Shown here piece after piece: positions 1 to 9,262 of a stretch of DNA of 64,000 nucleotides. The notes under the pieces are model-generated. The model worked only from the letters and a program-made list of their open reading frames with translations. It ran no database searches and was not told where the DNA came from. Every line of letters begins with the position of its first letter. Position 1 is the first letter of the stretch. Location: positions 21,001 to 85,000 of the forward strand of contig JAOLXX010000005.1 of the NCBI GenBank assembly GCA_028343155.1, in the 5' to 3' direction. The translations under genes were made by a program, and so were the position numbers. This DNA is from Polaribacter sp. (GTDB lineage: Bacteria; Bacteroidota; Bacteroidia; Flavobacteriales; Flavobacteriaceae).

Positions 1-1222
1 ATACAATGGATTGATTGATTGCTCTACCATCATATCTTACTGGTATAATTCCGTTTGGATGCAATGCTTTTTTAAACTCTAAAAAACTATTTTTAAGCAT
101 TACGATATGCCTTACTATTTTTATCCCACCACTAGTAGATCCTGCAGAACCACCTGTAAAAAATAAGGCAAAGAAGATACCCGTCGCAAAAAAGTTCCAC
201 ATTGTGAAATCTGCGCTAACAAAACCTGTTGTAGTCACGACGGATGTGACCATGAAAAGGGCATGTCTAATAGCACTTTCTGCCTTACCGAAAACCATAG
301 GATGTGCAATCATAGTTTGTAGGTTAGGGTCTTGGAAAAAATAAATAATTACCGTAATTAAAGAAGCAACTCCAAGGATACCAAAAAAGTAATACTTAAA
401 TTCTTCGCTCTGAAATACTTTCTGAATTTTTCCTTTTAAGGCAAAATAAGTCAACACAAAATTGGTTCCAGCAACCAACATAAAAAAGATAATAATATAT
501 TGGACAAGAGGTAAATTATTATAGAAAGAGACACTGTTGTTTTTTGTTGAAAAACCACCTGTACTCATTGTTGCCATTGCATGATTGATAGCATCAAACC
601 ATGTCATGCCCGCTACTTTTAATAATAAAAATTGCAGGAATGTTAGCGTAACATAAATTAAATATAGGCGTTTTGCAGTATCTGTAATTCGCGGGTGTAA
701 TTTATCCGCAGAAGGTCCAGGAGCTTCCGCCATAAAAAGTTGCATTCCTCCAATACCTAGAAGAGGAAGAATGGCAATTGTAAGAACGATAATTCCCATT
801 CCACCGATCCAGTGCGTTGCACTTCGCCAAAATAAAATTCCTTTTGGCATGGACTCTATGTTTGTTAAAATAGAGGAGCCTGTGGTGGAGTATCCTGAAA
901 TAGTTTCAAAAAAAGCATTGGTAATATTGGGGATTGCTCCAGAAAAAAGATAAGGCAACATGCCTGTAATAGATAGTGTTAACCAACCTAAAGTTACAAT
1001 TAAATACCCTTCTTTTTTTTGAATACTTGTACTTTTCGGTCTGTTTAAAAAATAAAGTAGCAATCCAATAATTACGGTTACGATTCCAGCACCTAGAATG
1101 CCCCACTTGGCATTTTCATCATGATAAAGACTAAATGGATACGCAATAAACATAAAGCATCCGTTTAGTATTGCAGTAATTCCTAAAAAACGAAATATGA
1201 TTTTGGTGTTTAAAGCGCCCAT
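1..1222 (-). CDS. trkH: TrkH family potassium uptake protein, partial (3' end outside window)
   Basis: Membrane subunit of the Trk/Ktr potassium uptake system, expected in the inner membrane with the TrkA regulator. The reading frame opens with ATG at 1222 and stays open to the left edge, giving about 407 residues with the C-terminus missing. It has many hydrophobic segments and TrkH pore-loop signatures: a GYSTTGSS stretch, then MATMSTGGFST, then TTGF followed by GGSAGSTSGGIK. These repeated T-x-G loops are the K+ selectivity-filter quasi-repeats of the family. The start lies 4 bases after the trkA stop, so the two genes form an operon. The assignment is secure; only the end is unseen. Confidence 0.95.
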   Translation of the reverse strand, partial: MGALNTKIIFRFLGITAILNGCFMFIAYPFSLYHDENAKWGILGAGIVTVIIGLLLYFLNRPKSTSIQKKEGYLIVTLGWLTLSITGMLPYLFSGAIPNITNAFFETISGYSTTGSSILTNIESMPKGILFWRSATHWIGGMGIIVLTIAILPLLGIGGMQLFMAEAPGPSADKLHPRITDTAKRLYLIYVTLTFLQFLLLKVAGMTWFDAINHAMATMSTGGFSTKNNSVSFYNNLPLVQYIIIFFMLVAGTNFVLTYFALKGKIQKVFQSEEFKYYFFGILGVASLITVIIYFFQDPNLQTMIAHPMVFGKAESAIRHALFMVTSVVTTTGFVSADFTMWNFFATGIFFALFFTGGSAGSTSGGIKIVRHIVMLKNSFLEFKKALHPNGIIPVRYDGRAINQSIV

Positions 1223-1226
1223 GCTG

Positions 1227-2573
1227 TTATTTAAATAAACTTTCTACAGTATTTATAGCCTCTGGTAAACAGAACACAATCACTTTGTCATCAGTTTGAA
1301 TTTGTAGATCTCCTGTTGCCATTATCGCTTTTTCCTCTCTAATAACACCCCCAAAAACAGCTTCTCTTGGAAAATGTAAATCCTTAATAGGATGTTCTGT
1401 TATTTTAGTACCTTGTTGTACCTTAAATTCGAAAACTTCAGCGTCTATATTGTGTAAATTTGCGAGTGCTAAAATTTCTCCTTTTCTAATATGTCTAAAA
1501 ATATTACTGGCAGCAATTAGTTTTTTATTTATTAAAGACTCAATGCCGATTGTTTGAGAAATGTCGATATAATCCATATTTTCTACAAGGGCTATTGTCT
1601 TTTTTACGCCTTTAGATTTTGCGACTAAACAAGACATAATGTTGGTTTCAGAATTCCCTGTAACAGCAATAAAAGCATCTGTTTCTCTGATGTTTTCTTC
1701 TTCTAGAAGTTCTAAATCTCTACCATCACCATTTATAATTAAAGTATCATTGAGTTGCTCTGCTAATAAGGCAGCTTTCTCTCTGTCTTTTTCTATTAAT
1801 TTTACCTTAAAATTTTCCTTACAAAGATTATGTGCCGTTTTTTCACCAATACTACTACCTCCAAGAATCATTACGTTTTTAATATTGTATTGCTTCTTGC
1901 CAATAATAGGGTAGAGGTCTTTGATGCTATAATTAGGTACGCAAAAGTATACTTGGTCATTCAGCTGATAAGTGGTATCTCCTCTTGGAATAATGGTTTG
2001 AGCAACGCCCTGTCTTTTAATCGCAATTGTTATGAAATCTACATCAGGAAATTGTTGTTTTGCCTCTTTAACGGTTAAATCCACAATTGGAGAATTGTAC
2101 GTTAATGGAGTTCCCATTACATTAAATACGCCACTTTCAAAAGCAACTGTATCGTTAAAAGAGGATTGGTCTAGCAACATTTTAATTTCGTTTGCAGCCA
2201 GTTCTTGTGGGGAAATCATAAAATCTAATCCAAACTTTCGGAAGTCGACTTCACATTCATTTAAAAATTCTGAATTATCAATTCGTGCAATTGTTTTTTT
2301 AACTCCTAAAGATTTACCAATAACAGAAATTGTAAAATTTGTATTTTGACTATCAGTTACTGCAATTAATAAATCTGCAGAATCGATTCCAATTTCTTTT
2401 AGTAGTTTTATAGAAGTAGCATCCCCTTTTTTGGTAATAACATCTAGATGATTGTTCAGGTAGTCTAGTTTTTCACCATCAAAATCTATGATGTACGTAT
2501 CTTGAGATTCGTAAGAAAGTAGTTTAGCTAAGTGAAAACCAACGTCTCCAGCACCAGCTATGATAATTTTCAT
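1227..2573 (-). CDS. trkA: Trk system potassium transporter TrkA
   Basis: Peripheral NAD(H)-binding regulatory subunit that gates TrkH. At 448 residues it has the usual length for a duplicated RCK protein. The first Rossmann domain begins with GAGDVGFHLAKLL near residue 7 and is followed by a TrkA_C domain. A second nucleotide-binding motif, LGGSSIGEKTA, sits near residue 237 and is followed by a second TrkA_C domain near the C-terminus. It is the promoter-proximal gene of the trkA-trkH operon and diverges from radC across a 114-base gap. A TATATTTG box (CAAATATA on the plus strand, 2598-2605) lies just upstream and fits the Bacteroidota -7 element. Confidence 0.97.
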   Translation of the reverse strand: MKIIIAGAGDVGFHLAKLLSYESQDTYIIDFDGEKLDYLNNHLDVITKKGDATSIKLLKEIGIDSADLLIAVTDSQNTNFTISVIGKSLGVKKTIARIDNSEFLNECEVDFRKFGLDFMISPQELAANEIKMLLDQSSFNDTVAFESGVFNVMGTPLTYNSPIVDLTVKEAKQQFPDVDFITIAIKRQGVAQTIIPRGDTTYQLNDQVYFCVPNYSIKDLYPIIGKKQYNIKNVMILGGSSIGEKTAHNLCKENFKVKLIEKDREKAALLAEQLNDTLIINGDGRDLELLEEENIRETDAFIAVTGNSETNIMSCLVAKSKGVKKTIALVENMDYIDISQTIGIESLINKKLIAASNIFRHIRKGEILALANLHNIDAEVFEFKVQQGTKITEHPIKDLHFPREAVFGGVIREEKAIMATGDLQIQTDDKVIVFCLPEAINTVESLFK

Positions 2574-2597
2574 ATTTTAAAATATAGAAATAGAAGA

Positions 2598-2605
2598 CAA
2601 ATATA
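2598..2605 (-). promoter_or_regulatory. Candidate -7 box for trkA-trkH
   Basis: The minus strand reads TATATTTG, a full match to the Bacteroidota -7 consensus TAnnTTTG, 25 bases upstream of the trkA start. Only a TTT lies at the -33 position 19 bases further up, so the upstream box is weak. Confidence 0.5.
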
Positions 2606-2687
2606 TAAAGACTTATGGTGGAAAAATAAAAAAAAACGCATTTTTCAATCTCTTTTTAGGAATATTGTATTTTTATAAAAAAAATGA

Positions 2688-3374
2688 ATGGAAAAACTAA
2701 CGATAAAATCTTGGGCAATAGATGATCGGCCTAGAGAGAAATTAGTGGCAAAAGGAAAAAGTGCTTTGTCTGATGCGGAGTTAATTGCTATTTTGATAGG
2801 GTCTGGCAATCGAGAAGAGAGTGCCGTTGCGCTCTCTAAAAGAATGTTACAATCGGTTGATGGAAACATTAATGAATTGGCAAAACTCTCTGTAGAAAAA
2901 TTAACCACCTTTAAAGGTATTGGCGAAGCAAAAGCAATTTCAATTATTACCGCATTAGAGTTAGGAAAACGGAGGCAGCTTGAAACGGCTATGGAAAAAC
3001 CAAAGATCACAAGTAGTGTGGCAGTTTTTAATTTATTACAACCCCTTATTGGTGATTTAGAACATGAAGAGTTTTGGGCGTTGTTTTTAAATAATTCAAA
3101 CAAAGTAGTTGCTAAAAACCAAATAAGCAAAGGAGGCTTAACGGCGACTGTTGTCGATGTTAGATTATTGTTTAAAAGAGCATTAGAACTCGCTGCTGTG
3201 GCAATTATTGTCTGTCATAATCATCCTTCCGGGAAGTTACAACCCAGTGATGCAGACCAACAGCTTACCCAAAAAATTAATGAAGCAGGAACCACTTTAG
3301 ATATTAAACTCTTAGATCATTTAATAATAACTGAAAAAGCGTATTTTAGCTTTGCAGACGAAAATTTACTTTAA
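2688..3374 (+). CDS. radC: RadC family JAB-domain protein
   Basis: RadC-type protein of 228 residues, the usual length. An N-terminal helix-hairpin-helix-like region (about residues 25-95, with FKGIGEAKA) precedes a JAB/MPN metalloprotease-like domain. The JAMM signature is intact: H177-x-H179-P-S-G followed by PSDAD ending at D190. Despite its name, a DNA-repair role is not established for this family, so the function stays open. The gene stands alone, divergent from trkA. A short perfect hairpin (3376-3392) follows the stop. Confidence 0.95.
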   Translation: MEKLTIKSWAIDDRPREKLVAKGKSALSDAELIAILIGSGNREESAVALSKRMLQSVDGNINELAKLSVEKLTTFKGIGEAKAISIITALELGKRRQLETAMEKPKITSSVAVFNLLQPLIGDLEHEEFWALFLNNSNKVVAKNQISKGGLTATVVDVRLLFKRALELAAVAIIVCHNHPSGKLQPSDADQQLTQKINEAGTTLDIKLLDHLIITEKAYFSFADENLL

Positions 3375-3375
3375 G

Positions 3376-3392
3376 CAATCATGCTATGATTG
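3376..3392 (+). other. Perfect 7-bp hairpin after radC
   Basis: CAATCAT, a three-base GCT loop and ATGATTG form a perfect stem directly behind the radC stop. No T-run follows, so it is a weak terminator candidate or an mRNA 3' end stabiliser. Confidence 0.35.
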
Positions 3393-3543
3393 TATGCAAA
3401 TTTATAGTTTATAAGCTTGCTTTGAATTTTAAAAGAGAGCTAAACGCTTCTGAATAAAAACGCTCAGCATGCGACCAAAAAAATAGAGAACGATATTAAA
3501 TTATAAAATTGATATACCTTAGCAGCTTTGTAACTAATAAAAA

Positions 3544-4848
3544 ATGATATTAATTTATACCCATAAAATTACCCCTAGAGTTCGTTATATTTTTAAGCAT
3601 ATTTTTACAAGAACCTTATTGATTCCTGTAGATTTTACCTCTAAAATTCAAGAATTTGTGGCGCACAATGGACCCAAAATCACCTATACAAAAACACCTT
3701 TAGGAAATGAATTTTTTGTAAAAAGCAATAATTTGTTGTTTGAACAAGGAGTGAATGATATGGAAATTGTGATCCAAAAATGGGAGAAAATTCCATGTTT
3801 CTTTAAAACAGGTCCTAAGTCTTCGATTCCATATGATATTTTTGCAGCAAGTTTTTATCTGATTTCGAGGTACGAAGAGTATTTACCTCATGTAAAAGAC
3901 ACACATGGACGTTATACCGCAGCACAAAGTTTGGCTTTTAAATATCAATTTTTAGAAAAACCAGTCGTAGATATTTGGGCCTATAAACTCCTCGCAGTTT
4001 TAAAAGAAAAGTTTCCAGATTATGAGTTTCAACAACGCAAATACACCTTTATTTCGACAGTAGATATTGATAATGCATATGCCTATAAATATAAAAGCTT
4101 GGTGAGAGGTGTTGGCGGTTTTTTTAATGATTTATTGCAAATTAGACTTCTAAGGGTTTGGAGTCGATTTGCAGCAATATTTAATATAAAAAAAGACCCC
4201 TTTGATACTTTTGACACCATACTTAAAGTTAAAAAGGAACAAGATGTTAACACTATTTTCTTCTTTTTAATTGGGGATTACACCACTTTTGATACCAATG
4301 TTTCTGCGTCAAAAAATAAATTTAGACTGTTAATTAAAGCCATGGTGGATTATGCTAGCGTAGGTCTGCACCCCTCTTATTTTACAATGAATAATGCTTC
4401 TTTATTGAAAAAGGAAAAAGAACGATTAGAGGGTATTATCAAGATGCCAATTCAAAGATCTAGACAACATTATTTGCGTTTTAGCTTGCCAGAAACATAT
4501 CAAAACTTAATAGACTTAGAAGTAGCAGAAGATTACTCTATGGGTTATGCAAGTAATGTTGGTTTTAGAGCAAGTACTTGTACGCCTTTTTATTTTTATG
4601 ATATAGATTTCGAAATGCAAACGCCGCTTAAAATATTTCCTTTTGCTCTAATGGACACTACTTTGAATGATTATATGAAGTTAACTCCAAGGCAATCTCT
4701 AGGAAGAATAAGAGACTTAAAGAATGAGGTAAAGGCTGTAAATGGAACCTTTATCACCTTATTCCATAATGAAAGTTTAAGTGATTATTTACGATGGAAA
4801 GGCTGGAAAAGATTATACGATTCGATGGTTAAAATAGCGATTTCTTAA
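3544..4848 (+). CDS. Polysaccharide deacetylase family protein
   Basis: Probable carbohydrate esterase of the NodB/polysaccharide-deacetylase fold, 434 residues. An N-terminal domain of about 165 residues is followed by the catalytic domain, which opens with the Asp pair in STVDIDNAY (D174 and D176, the NodB D-D motif). Further on come GLHPSY (metal-binding His region) and GYASNVGFRASTCTPF. There is no signal peptide, so the enzyme is probably cytoplasmic or acts on lipid-linked saccharides. It ends 1 base before the next start and is surely cotranscribed with it. A TTA-N19-CAGCTTTG pair (3501-3530) may be its promoter. The substrate is unknown. Confidence 0.85.
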   Translation: MILIYTHKITPRVRYIFKHIFTRTLLIPVDFTSKIQEFVAHNGPKITYTKTPLGNEFFVKSNNLLFEQGVNDMEIVIQKWEKIPCFFKTGPKSSIPYDIFAASFYLISRYEEYLPHVKDTHGRYTAAQSLAFKYQFLEKPVVDIWAYKLLAVLKEKFPDYEFQQRKYTFISTVDIDNAYAYKYKSLVRGVGGFFNDLLQIRLLRVWSRFAAIFNIKKDPFDTFDTILKVKKEQDVNTIFFFLIGDYTTFDTNVSASKNKFRLLIKAMVDYASVGLHPSYFTMNNASLLKKEKERLEGIIKMPIQRSRQHYLRFSLPETYQNLIDLEVAEDYSMGYASNVGFRASTCTPFYFYDIDFEMQTPLKIFPFALMDTTLNDYMKLTPRQSLGRIRDLKNEVKAVNGTFITLFHNESLSDYLRWKGWKRLYDSMVKIAIS

Positions 4849-4849
4849 C

Positions 4850-5758
4850 ATGATTCATTATATAAAAAGAAAAGATTTAGATGTTGTTAAATATGATGCT
4901 TGTATAGAAAATTCGTTACAAAGTAGGGTATATGCATTTTCTTGGTATTTAGATATTGTTGCCGATAATTGGGATGTTTTAGTTTCAGGGGATTATGAGG
5001 CTGTTATGCCAATTCCTTGGAAACAAAAATATTTTATCAAATATGTATATCCTCCTTTTTGGTTATTAGAATTAGGTGTTTTTTCTTTGGATAAAGAGCT
5101 CAATTTTCAACCATTTTTGGAATGTTTATCTACTAAATTTCGTTTTGTTGAATCAAGATTAAACACGGATAATATAGTTGGTCATTTTAAAGATAATTTA
5201 TTAAGGAAAGATATGCAGGTTTTATCTTTAAGTGAGGATTATAATTTGGTTTTCTCAAATTTAAAAAAAGACAGAAAAAAGGATTTAAAAAAAGCGAATA
5301 ATTTAGGTTTATTAGAAAAATGGAATGATAATTCAGGGATTTTAATAGCGCTTTTTAAAAATAATGTTGGAAAAAGAACTCCTAATATATTAGAATCTGA
5401 TTATAATATTCTTAAAAAAGTGATTGATATTTGTATAGAAAAAGGAGTGGGAGAAATTCTTTCAGTTTATAATAATGATGACAAAATAGTTGCATCAGGT
5501 TTCTTTTTAAAACATAAAAAGACAGTTACAATTTTAGTTTCTTCAACAGATTTTAAAAACAGAAAAAATGGTGCTAATACTTTCTTAATTGATCGCGCTA
5601 TTTTTAAATATCAGAAAAACTTTAATTTTTTTAGTTTTGGAGGTTCATCAATGCAATCCATTGCAAAATACTTTCTAAGTTTTGGTGCTGAAACAAAAGA
5701 ATATCAACAAATAAAAATGAATACCTTGCCTTTCTTTGTAAAGCTATTTAAACGTTAG
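4850..5758 (+). CDS. GNAT/FemAB-like acyltransferase of unknown substrate
   Basis: A 302-residue protein with the double-GNAT layout of FemAB-like proteins. The C-terminal part contains a K/D-rich linker (KKDRKKDLKKAN near residue 140) and an acetyltransferase-like core (DKIVASGFFL, then TVTILVSSTDF). Proteins of this type often accompany deacetylases in flavobacterial surface-polysaccharide loci. It starts 1 base after the deacetylase stop and its last 11 bases overlap the convergent acyltransferase. The A/T-rich codon use matches the block to its right. Function is inferred from fold and context only. Confidence 0.7.
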   Translation: MIHYIKRKDLDVVKYDACIENSLQSRVYAFSWYLDIVADNWDVLVSGDYEAVMPIPWKQKYFIKYVYPPFWLLELGVFSLDKELNFQPFLECLSTKFRFVESRLNTDNIVGHFKDNLLRKDMQVLSLSEDYNLVFSNLKKDRKKDLKKANNLGLLEKWNDNSGILIALFKNNVGKRTPNILESDYNILKKVIDICIEKGVGEILSVYNNDDKIVASGFFLKHKKTVTILVSSTDFKNRKNGANTFLIDRAIFKYQKNFNFFSFGGSSMQSIAKYFLSFGAETKEYQQIKMNTLPFFVKLFKR

Positions 5759-6359
5759 AATTTAAGAAAAGATCAAATTTACTGGGTACATTTTTATTGA
5801 AAACAATTTTAGAAAAATCTTCTGAATAAGGAGTCTTTTCTTTAGTTACTTTACAAGGGTTTCCTACAGCGATAGAATTACTGGGAATATCTTTTGCAAC
5901 GACCGAATTTGCACCAATAATTACGTTGTTGCCAATGGTAACTTCTGGAAGTATAGAAGAATTAGCACCAATCCATACATTGTCCCCAATGACTATTGGC
6001 TCTCCTTTAGAGTGTTCTCTAAAATTATTCACATCATGATTTGATGAGATGATAGCAACTCCTGGACCTAACTCTATATTTGAACCAAAAATGATTCCAT
6101 TATTTGCTTGTATATAGTTGTTTATACTATCTCCTGGATCACATAGAATCCCTTTTTCAATGTTTTCAGGAGCATGCACTTTAGAGGTGTAATGAACTGG
6201 CCATTTTACTTTGGCATTCAGCTTGAATATTTTTTGAGGAATTAAATAATGAAAAAATAAAATATAATAACGCTGATATCCATATTTTGGTCTGTAATAT
6301 TGAGGGTATAGCCAATTAATGATCCATCCAAAAAAGAAAAAATCTATTTTTCTAAACAT
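5748..6359 (-). CDS. Hexapeptide-repeat acyltransferase (LbH fold)
   Basis: Probable O- or N-acetyltransferase modifying a surface sugar, 203 residues. After an N-terminal region of about 70 residues it shows left-handed beta-helix repeats of the I-G-x-N type, including IGDNVWIGANSSILP and IGNNVIIGANSVVAKDI. It then has the NPCKV tail typical of the WcaF/maltose-acetyltransferase group. An SSNHDVNNF stretch supplies the catalytic His. It begins immediately after the stop of the asparagine-synthase-like gene, as the last gene of a three-gene minus-strand operon, and its 3' end overlaps the convergent GNAT gene by 11 bases. Confidence 0.88.
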   Translation of the reverse strand: MFRKIDFFFFGWIINWLYPQYYRPKYGYQRYYILFFHYLIPQKIFKLNAKVKWPVHYTSKVHAPENIEKGILCDPGDSINNYIQANNGIIFGSNIELGPGVAIISSNHDVNNFREHSKGEPIVIGDNVWIGANSSILPEVTIGNNVIIGANSVVAKDIPSNSIAVGNPCKVTKEKTPYSEDFSKIVFNKNVPSKFDLFLNSNV

Positions 6360-7949
6360 CTATTTTATTTGATTCTTACAATAGTAAAGATACCATTCTT
6401 TATTGATATCATTATAAGATTTTATCTTAACACTATATTTTAAATTACTTTGTTTTAAACTTTCTTCAAGATCATGCACCATTTTTTCTGCATTTAACCA
6501 GTCATTTTTTATAAGTTTTTTCTTTATAATAGAATAGGGAAAAAATGGTTTTAAGGCATTTTTAATATTTTGTATTTTTATAGTTAGCAGTAGGGGCTGT
6601 AATTCAGTTTCAAAATTTAAATCGAAATTTTTAAAAAAATCAGTTATAATATCTACATAGATTTTTTTATTAATTTTTAATTTTGGTTCAAGAAGCTTAA
6701 ACGAATTTAATAACTCTTCATCCCAAAACGGTAATCTGTACTGATAACCGAAAAAGTCATATACATTTGCAGAATTAAATATAACTTTTGTAGAAATTTC
6801 TTTAAAAATAAAATCTTCATAAACACTGTAAGGTTTTAGTTCTAGGTAATTGGTATTAAATTTGAAAAGATTACTGCTTATAATATCAACACAAGATTTG
6901 TCTATTTTATTTTTTTTGTCGAAAAATTTTCTGTAGATATCGTAAGCAATATTGTGATTATTTCTAATTTTTTCAGGAATTAATTTTACAAGATAACCCC
7001 CAGCTAGTGCTCCGCCATCATGACCTGGTATAAATATAGCATCTTTTGGAATTAAATTGTTTTCTTTTAAGTATTTTACGGCAAAGTACTCTTGTAAGAA
7101 AAGCATTGAGGAGTGATGGAAATTAGATTTACAATATGATTTAAAAAGAGATGTTTCTAAAAATCCGTCAATCAATTCATCGGTATATTCCACAAAATGC
7201 CATTTAAAGTTCAATTTATTGGCAACTTTTTTGGATATTTTCATATCAATATTTCCTTTCTTGCCATATGTATAACAAATGACGTTTTTATATTGATAAT
7301 GTTTTAAAAAAGAAGCTATTAATCTTGAATCAAATCCCCCACTTAAAGGAAGAACTACAGTTCTTCCGTCTAAAGAATTTATTAATCTTTCAAAAGCGTT
7401 TTTAAATTTTGAAAATATTTTTTTTTTAAGATAATTATATTCTTTGTTCTCGTATTTTATAGTTGCCGATGAAAAAACAAACTCCTTCTTAACAATTTTA
7501 TGTTCATTAAAGATAATATATTCGCTAGATTGGATTTGATAAACATTTTTAATTAACGTTTTGTTTCCCAAACAACAACCAAAATTCTTAAATTCTTTTT
7601 CTGCGGCTAAATCATATTTTATTTTTTCTTTTGGGATTAGAAGGTTTATATCATCACTTAAAACAAATGAATGGTTATTTTTTTTATAAAAAACTGGAAA
7701 AACTCTTGTAGAATCTGAGGTAACATAACAATGCCCGTCTTTAATAATGACAAAAGTAAACATCCCATTTAAAGAAGTACATATTTTTTTAAACTCTTGA
7801 GCAGTGTTTATAGTACTTAATAAATCAATTGCTTTTTTTGCTTCAACCTTTTTATTTTGAGCATCATAAAAAAAACCCTTAAAATAAATACCTTTATTAT
7901 TGGTAAACCATTTAAAACCATCGTTTTTATTAGGAATAAACTGAATCAT
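6360..7949 (-). CDS. Asparagine-synthase-related protein lacking the glutaminase cysteine
   Basis: A 529-residue protein with the AsnB architecture: an N-terminal Ntn-hydrolase-like domain (about residues 1-165) and a C-terminal ATP-pyrophosphatase domain. The PP-loop SGGFDS is intact near residue 204. The N-terminus reads MIQF, so the Cys2 nucleophile that releases ammonia from glutamine is absent; the first domain is probably a non-catalytic relic. Such proteins occur in O-antigen and capsule loci, where sugar or uronic-acid amidation has been proposed. Here it lies between a flippase and an acyltransferase (10-base and 0-base gaps). The product and substrate are unknown. A/T content is clearly above that of the flanking housekeeping genes. 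Confidence 0.82.
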   Translation of the reverse strand: MIQFIPNKNDGFKWFTNNKGIYFKGFFYDAQNKKVEAKKAIDLLSTINTAQEFKKICTSLNGMFTFVIIKDGHCYVTSDSTRVFPVFYKKNNHSFVLSDDINLLIPKEKIKYDLAAEKEFKNFGCCLGNKTLIKNVYQIQSSEYIIFNEHKIVKKEFVFSSATIKYENKEYNYLKKKIFSKFKNAFERLINSLDGRTVVLPLSGGFDSRLIASFLKHYQYKNVICYTYGKKGNIDMKISKKVANKLNFKWHFVEYTDELIDGFLETSLFKSYCKSNFHHSSMLFLQEYFAVKYLKENNLIPKDAIFIPGHDGGALAGGYLVKLIPEKIRNNHNIAYDIYRKFFDKKNKIDKSCVDIISSNLFKFNTNYLELKPYSVYEDFIFKEISTKVIFNSANVYDFFGYQYRLPFWDEELLNSFKLLEPKLKINKKIYVDIITDFFKNFDLNFETELQPLLLTIKIQNIKNALKPFFPYSIIKKKLIKNDWLNAEKMVHDLEESLKQSNLKYSVKIKSYNDINKEWYLYYCKNQIK

Positions 7950-7959
7950 AAAAGAATTA

Positions 7960-9228
7960 TTATTGCTTAATTTTTTTTGAGATACTTAAAAAATAATACA
8001 TTAAAAATATATTATAAATTATGCCGATAAACGAGAATAATAAAATAGCTACTGTCATACTGTTATAATATCTATATCCTATATATATACCACCAAAACG
8101 CAATAATAGTTTTAATATATCTAAGCCTAAAATATTTTTTTGTTTTTTTAAGATTATTATTATTGAGGATATTGGAGAGTTAAGAAAAGCTAGAAATATT
8201 AGAGGTAGTAAAATACGTATAAAAACACCAGTATTACTCCAGTCTTCTCCTAGAATATCAGATAAGAAAAATGATAAAATAAGTATTATTGAAAAGATGA
8301 TTAACCCTACCATAAAAAGATTTTTATAGGTTTTTACTATAAGCTTGAATAGATTCTCTTTATTATTAAATGCATTACTGGCTTTATTAAAAAATACTTG
8401 GCTTAAAGGTTCACTTATAAAACCAGGAGGTGTTTTTAGAAACTTTACTGCTAATCCATATAACGCGACTTCATGAACTCCAAAATATATTGCAATGAGA
8501 ATTATGGGTAATTCTGCTGAAAGCCTATCAGAAAAACTTAGTAAACTATTAAAAATCGGAACATCTTTATGCTTTTTCAATAAATAAAACATTCTTACCC
8601 AAGTAACGTGTTTAAAATATTTTAGTACAGATCTAAAAGATAACAGAAGAAGTGTAATACATTGTATAATAAGACCTAACAAATAACCCGGAATTAAACC
8701 TATACTTTTAAAACTACTTAATCCAGTATAAACTTGAAAAGAATTTGTAACAATTGATTTTTCAATATTGCCAAGAGCTATATTTATAAAAAAATGTTTA
8801 CGATTATTCCAATAATTTAAAACCTCAATGGTGTTTAATAAATATAAACCTAGAGGGATTAAATAGATTGAAGATGCTAATGTTTTTAAATTAAAATAAG
8901 AAAGAATAAAATCTTTTAAAAAACAGATAATAACTAATAAAAAAGAATTCAATATAAAGCCAATAAAAAGGCTGGTAAATAACAAATTAACAGCATCTTT
9001 ATTTCTTTTGGGAATTAGAATAACGAGTTCTAAACTTAAAGATGTAAGGGGTCTTAAAATATATATACTAGAACTGAAAAGTAGGTAAATTCCAAAAGTG
9101 TCTTTATCAAATAGTCTAGTTAATACAGGTATAATTAAAAAAAAAAATGCTTGACTAATAAATGATCCAGTAATTAATGTTGATACATTTTTTACAAAGT
9201 CTTTTTTTAAAAAAGAAATAAGTTGCAT
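7960..9228 (-). CDS. Polysaccharide flippase (Wzx/MOP-type membrane protein)
   Basis: Integral membrane protein of 422 residues with about twelve hydrophobic segments and the MOP-superfamily look of lipid-linked oligosaccharide flippases. The N-terminus has GSFISQAFFFLIIPVLTRL, a typical first helix of this family, and the downstream FDKDTFGIY motif is also characteristic. It should move a lipid-linked saccharide across the inner membrane. It is the first gene of the minus-strand polysaccharide operon. A TATATTTG -7 box (plus-strand CAAATATA at 9253-9260) lies 25 bases before the start. The start sits only about 35 bases from the broken end of the HAD pseudogene. Confidence 0.87.
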   Translation of the reverse strand: MQLISFLKKDFVKNVSTLITGSFISQAFFFLIIPVLTRLFDKDTFGIYLLFSSSIYILRPLTSLSLELVILIPKRNKDAVNLLFTSLFIGFILNSFLLVIICFLKDFILSYFNLKTLASSIYLIPLGLYLLNTIEVLNYWNNRKHFFINIALGNIEKSIVTNSFQVYTGLSSFKSIGLIPGYLLGLIIQCITLLLLSFRSVLKYFKHVTWVRMFYLLKKHKDVPIFNSLLSFSDRLSAELPIILIAIYFGVHEVALYGLAVKFLKTPPGFISEPLSQVFFNKASNAFNNKENLFKLIVKTYKNLFMVGLIIFSIILILSFFLSDILGEDWSNTGVFIRILLPLIFLAFLNSPISSIIIILKKQKNILGLDILKLLLRFGGIYIGYRYYNSMTVAILLFSFIGIIYNIFLMYYFLSISKKIKQ

Positions 9229-9252
9229 ATTATAGTCGACTGATTATTTACT

Positions 9253-9260
9253 CAAATATA
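9253..9260 (-). promoter_or_regulatory. Candidate -7 box for the flippase operon
   Basis: The minus strand reads TATATTTG, matching TAnnTTTG. No TTG is present at the expected -33 distance. It lies in the short gap between the flippase and the HAD relic. Confidence 0.4.
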
Positions 9261-9262
9261 AT

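Noticed and set aside
2645..3130. Long minus-strand ORF opposite radC
   Set aside because: Shadow of radC; serine-rich low-complexity translation with no family match.
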